Program-made: the position numbers and the translations under genes
Origin: Clostridia bacterium
GTDB taxonomy: Bacteria; Bacillota_A; Clostridia; Christensenellales; Borkfalkiaceae
Direction: 5' to 3'
Length of the DNA stretch: 6,765 bases
Assembly (NCBI GenBank): GCA_003979335.1
Contig: RYWC01000040.1
Location: forward strand, 1 to 6,765
Notes under the pieces: generated by a model
Databases searched by the model: none
What the model was told of the DNA's origin: nothing
What the model saw: the letters and a program-made list of their open reading frames with translations, nothing else
In this document: in pieces, positions 6,200 to 6,765 of the stretch
Layout: every line of letters starts with the position of its first letter
How positions within the stretch are numbered: the stretch's first letter is position 1

Positions 6200-6240
6200 G
6201 GGGATTCTTCGACTGCGCTAACGCTCAACTCAGAATGACA
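6200..6240. repeat. Interspersed repeat unit D, inverted copy of 59-99
   Basis: This 41-bp unit starts GGGGATTCTTCGACTGCGCT and ends CTCAGAATGACA. It is the reverse complement of unit B with three mismatches. Together B and D flank the secA-prfB-tsaD block as inverted repeats about 6.1 kb apart. Confidence 0.8.
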
Positions 6241-6250
6241 GAACAGCGGT

Positions 6251-6278
6251 GAGATTCTTCGGCAAGCTCAGAATGACA
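6251..6278. repeat. Interspersed repeat unit E
   Basis: The short form GAGATTCTTCGGCAAGCTCA continues to GAATGACA. It has the same orientation as unit D and a terminal ATTCT/AGAAT dyad. It ends 12 bp from the stop codon of the minus-strand XRE gene, so it would lie in that gene's 3' untranslated region. No separate terminator for the XRE gene is evident. Confidence 0.75.
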
Positions 6279-6290
6279 AAGGGAAAGTGG

Positions 6291-6515
6291 TTACTGCGTT
6301 TTTGTGTTCGTTTCTTCATCCATACCCAATAAATAGTCCGTGCTTACGTTGAAAAATTTTGCAATGCTAATCACATAAGAAATTTTGGGTTCATTGATAT
6401 TGTTTTCCCAATTAGATACAGCCGTATCAGTTGCGTTTATATGTTTGGCAAGAGTTTTCATTGAAATATTGTACTCTGCTCTTAAACTTCTTAATCTTGT
6501 GGCAAAAATCGACAT
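6291..6515 (-). CDS. XRE/Cro-family HTH transcriptional regulator, 74 aa
   Basis: This is a small protein made almost wholly of a Cro/C1-type helix-turn-helix domain: LRSLRAEYNIS (8-18), then MKTLAKHINATDTAVSNWEN (19-38), which includes the turn and recognition helix, and the family-typical end IAKFFNVSTDYLLG (51-64). A short polar tail EETNTKTQ follows. There is no dimerisation or effector domain, so it probably acts as a simple DNA-binding repressor. The target is unknown. The start is well supported: GAGGTG lies 4 nt before the ATG on the minus strand, by far the best ribosome site in the window. It lies 86 bp downstream of a paralogous XRE gene on the same strand. By hand alignment about 25 of 50 residues are identical. 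It is convergent with tsaD. Such genes are common in phage remnants and toxin-antitoxin or accessory loci, but nothing else here confirms such a context. Confidence 0.88.
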   Translation of the reverse strand: MSIFATRLRSLRAEYNISMKTLAKHINATDTAVSNWENNINEPKISYVISIAKFFNVSTDYLLGMDEETNTKTQ

Positions 6516-6546
6516 AATTCACCTCATACACATTATGCAAGATTTC

Positions 6547-6572
6547 TTACCTATAATATTTTATAAGTGTAA
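6547..6572 (-). promoter_or_regulatory. AT-rich imperfect dyad upstream of the 74-aa XRE gene
   Basis: TTACCTATAA (6547-6556) and TTATAAGTGTAA (6561-6572) form an imperfect inverted repeat around TATT. It lies 32-57 bp upstream of the XRE start. On the minus strand the same stretch has TATTAT and TATAAA, either of which could serve as a -10, but no well-spaced -35 is obvious. Cro-type repressors commonly bind dyads overlapping their own promoter, so this is a plausible operator. That role is inferred, not shown. Confidence 0.35.
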
Positions 6573-6601
6573 ACAACGGCGGAACGAAAGCAAAAATACG
6601 G

Positions 6602-6765
6602 TTAATCTTCTAAGCCCAATAAATAATCGGTACTGACTGCAAAAAATTTGGCAATTTTTATAAGCATATCAAAATTAGGTTCGCGTATACCTTTTTCCCA
6701 ATTGCTTACCGTTCTTTGGTCTATTGTGAGTTGATTTGCTAAATCTTTTTGGTGCAGTTTTTTAT
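6602..6765 (-). CDS. XRE/Cro-family HTH regulator, C-terminal part (runs off window)
   Basis: Reading the minus strand in from the right edge gives 53 residues and a TAA stop (6602-6604). The visible part begins KKLHQKDLANQLTIDQRTVS, continues NWEKGIREP, and ends IAKFFAVSTDYLLGLED. This is the helix-turn-helix core and closing helices of a Cro/C1-type domain, with the signature VSNWEKGIREP in place. The N-terminus lies beyond 6765, so a start cannot be assigned and any longer architecture is unseen. It is a paralog of the adjacent 74-aa regulator, sharing VSNWE and IAKFFxVSTDYLLG. It lies 86 bp upstream of that gene on the same strand. Co-transcription is possible, although the downstream gene may have its own promoter. 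Confidence 0.85.
   Translation of the reverse strand, partial: KKLHQKDLANQLTIDQRTVSNWEKGIREPNFDMLIKIAKFFAVSTDYLLGLED

Noticed and set aside
22..6278. CRISPR array
   Set aside because: The repeats are few, in mixed orientations and unevenly spaced over 6 kb, with no regular spacers and no cas genes.
6385..6636. Plus-strand 83-codon frame over the XRE genes
   Set aside because: It is antisense to the well-supported XRE gene, which has a GAGGTG ribosome site and clear helix-turn-helix motifs.

Overview
The window reads as a chromosomal housekeeping segment from a Firmicutes-like bacterium, probably an uncultured clostridial lineage. This is inferred from the secA-prfB gene order (the order known from Bacillus and its relatives), the SecA and TsaD sequence style, and AT-rich spacers around genes of moderate GC. 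No taxonomic marker gene is present, so the assignment is tentative.

Layout. Positions 1-295 hold no gene. They contain two head-to-head copies of a short interspersed repeat (TCATTCTGAG...GAAGAATCCCC type), a strong intrinsic terminator (134-164) that probably closes a gene left of the window, and a sigma-A-type promoter (235-263). Next come three plus-strand genes: secA (296-3349, preprotein translocase ATPase, 1017 aa), prfB (3425-4525, peptide chain release factor 2) and tsaD (4885-5922, tRNA N6-threonylcarbamoyladenosine transferase subunit). secA and prfB are 75 bp apart with no clear terminator between them and are likely co-transcribed. tsaD follows a 359-bp non-coding gap. That gap holds a terminator-like structure, an 18-bp tandem duplication, a long-range inverted repeat and a 9-bp hairpin, so tsaD probably has its own leader and promoter.

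Positions 5923-6290 are non-coding. They hold a very strong terminator with a 15-bp perfect stem, a near-perfect 32-bp direct duplication of that terminator's right arm and tail, and three more interspersed repeat units. One of these (6200-6240) is an inverted copy of the unit at 59-99, so the three genes lie between inverted repeats. The right end (6291-6765) carries two minus-strand paralogous XRE/Cro-type regulators. One is complete (74 aa); the other runs off the window edge.

Functionally, SecA drives protein export, RF2 terminates translation at UGA and UAA, and TsaD makes the t6A modification of ANN-decoding tRNAs. They share no pathway beyond basic protein synthesis and export. The XRE pair looks like a separate accessory locus. 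I see no CRISPR array, transposase, tRNA or rRNA. No part of the window amounts to a clearly new system. The most curious items are the repeat architecture, the structured prfB-tsaD gap and the frameshift-free prfB.
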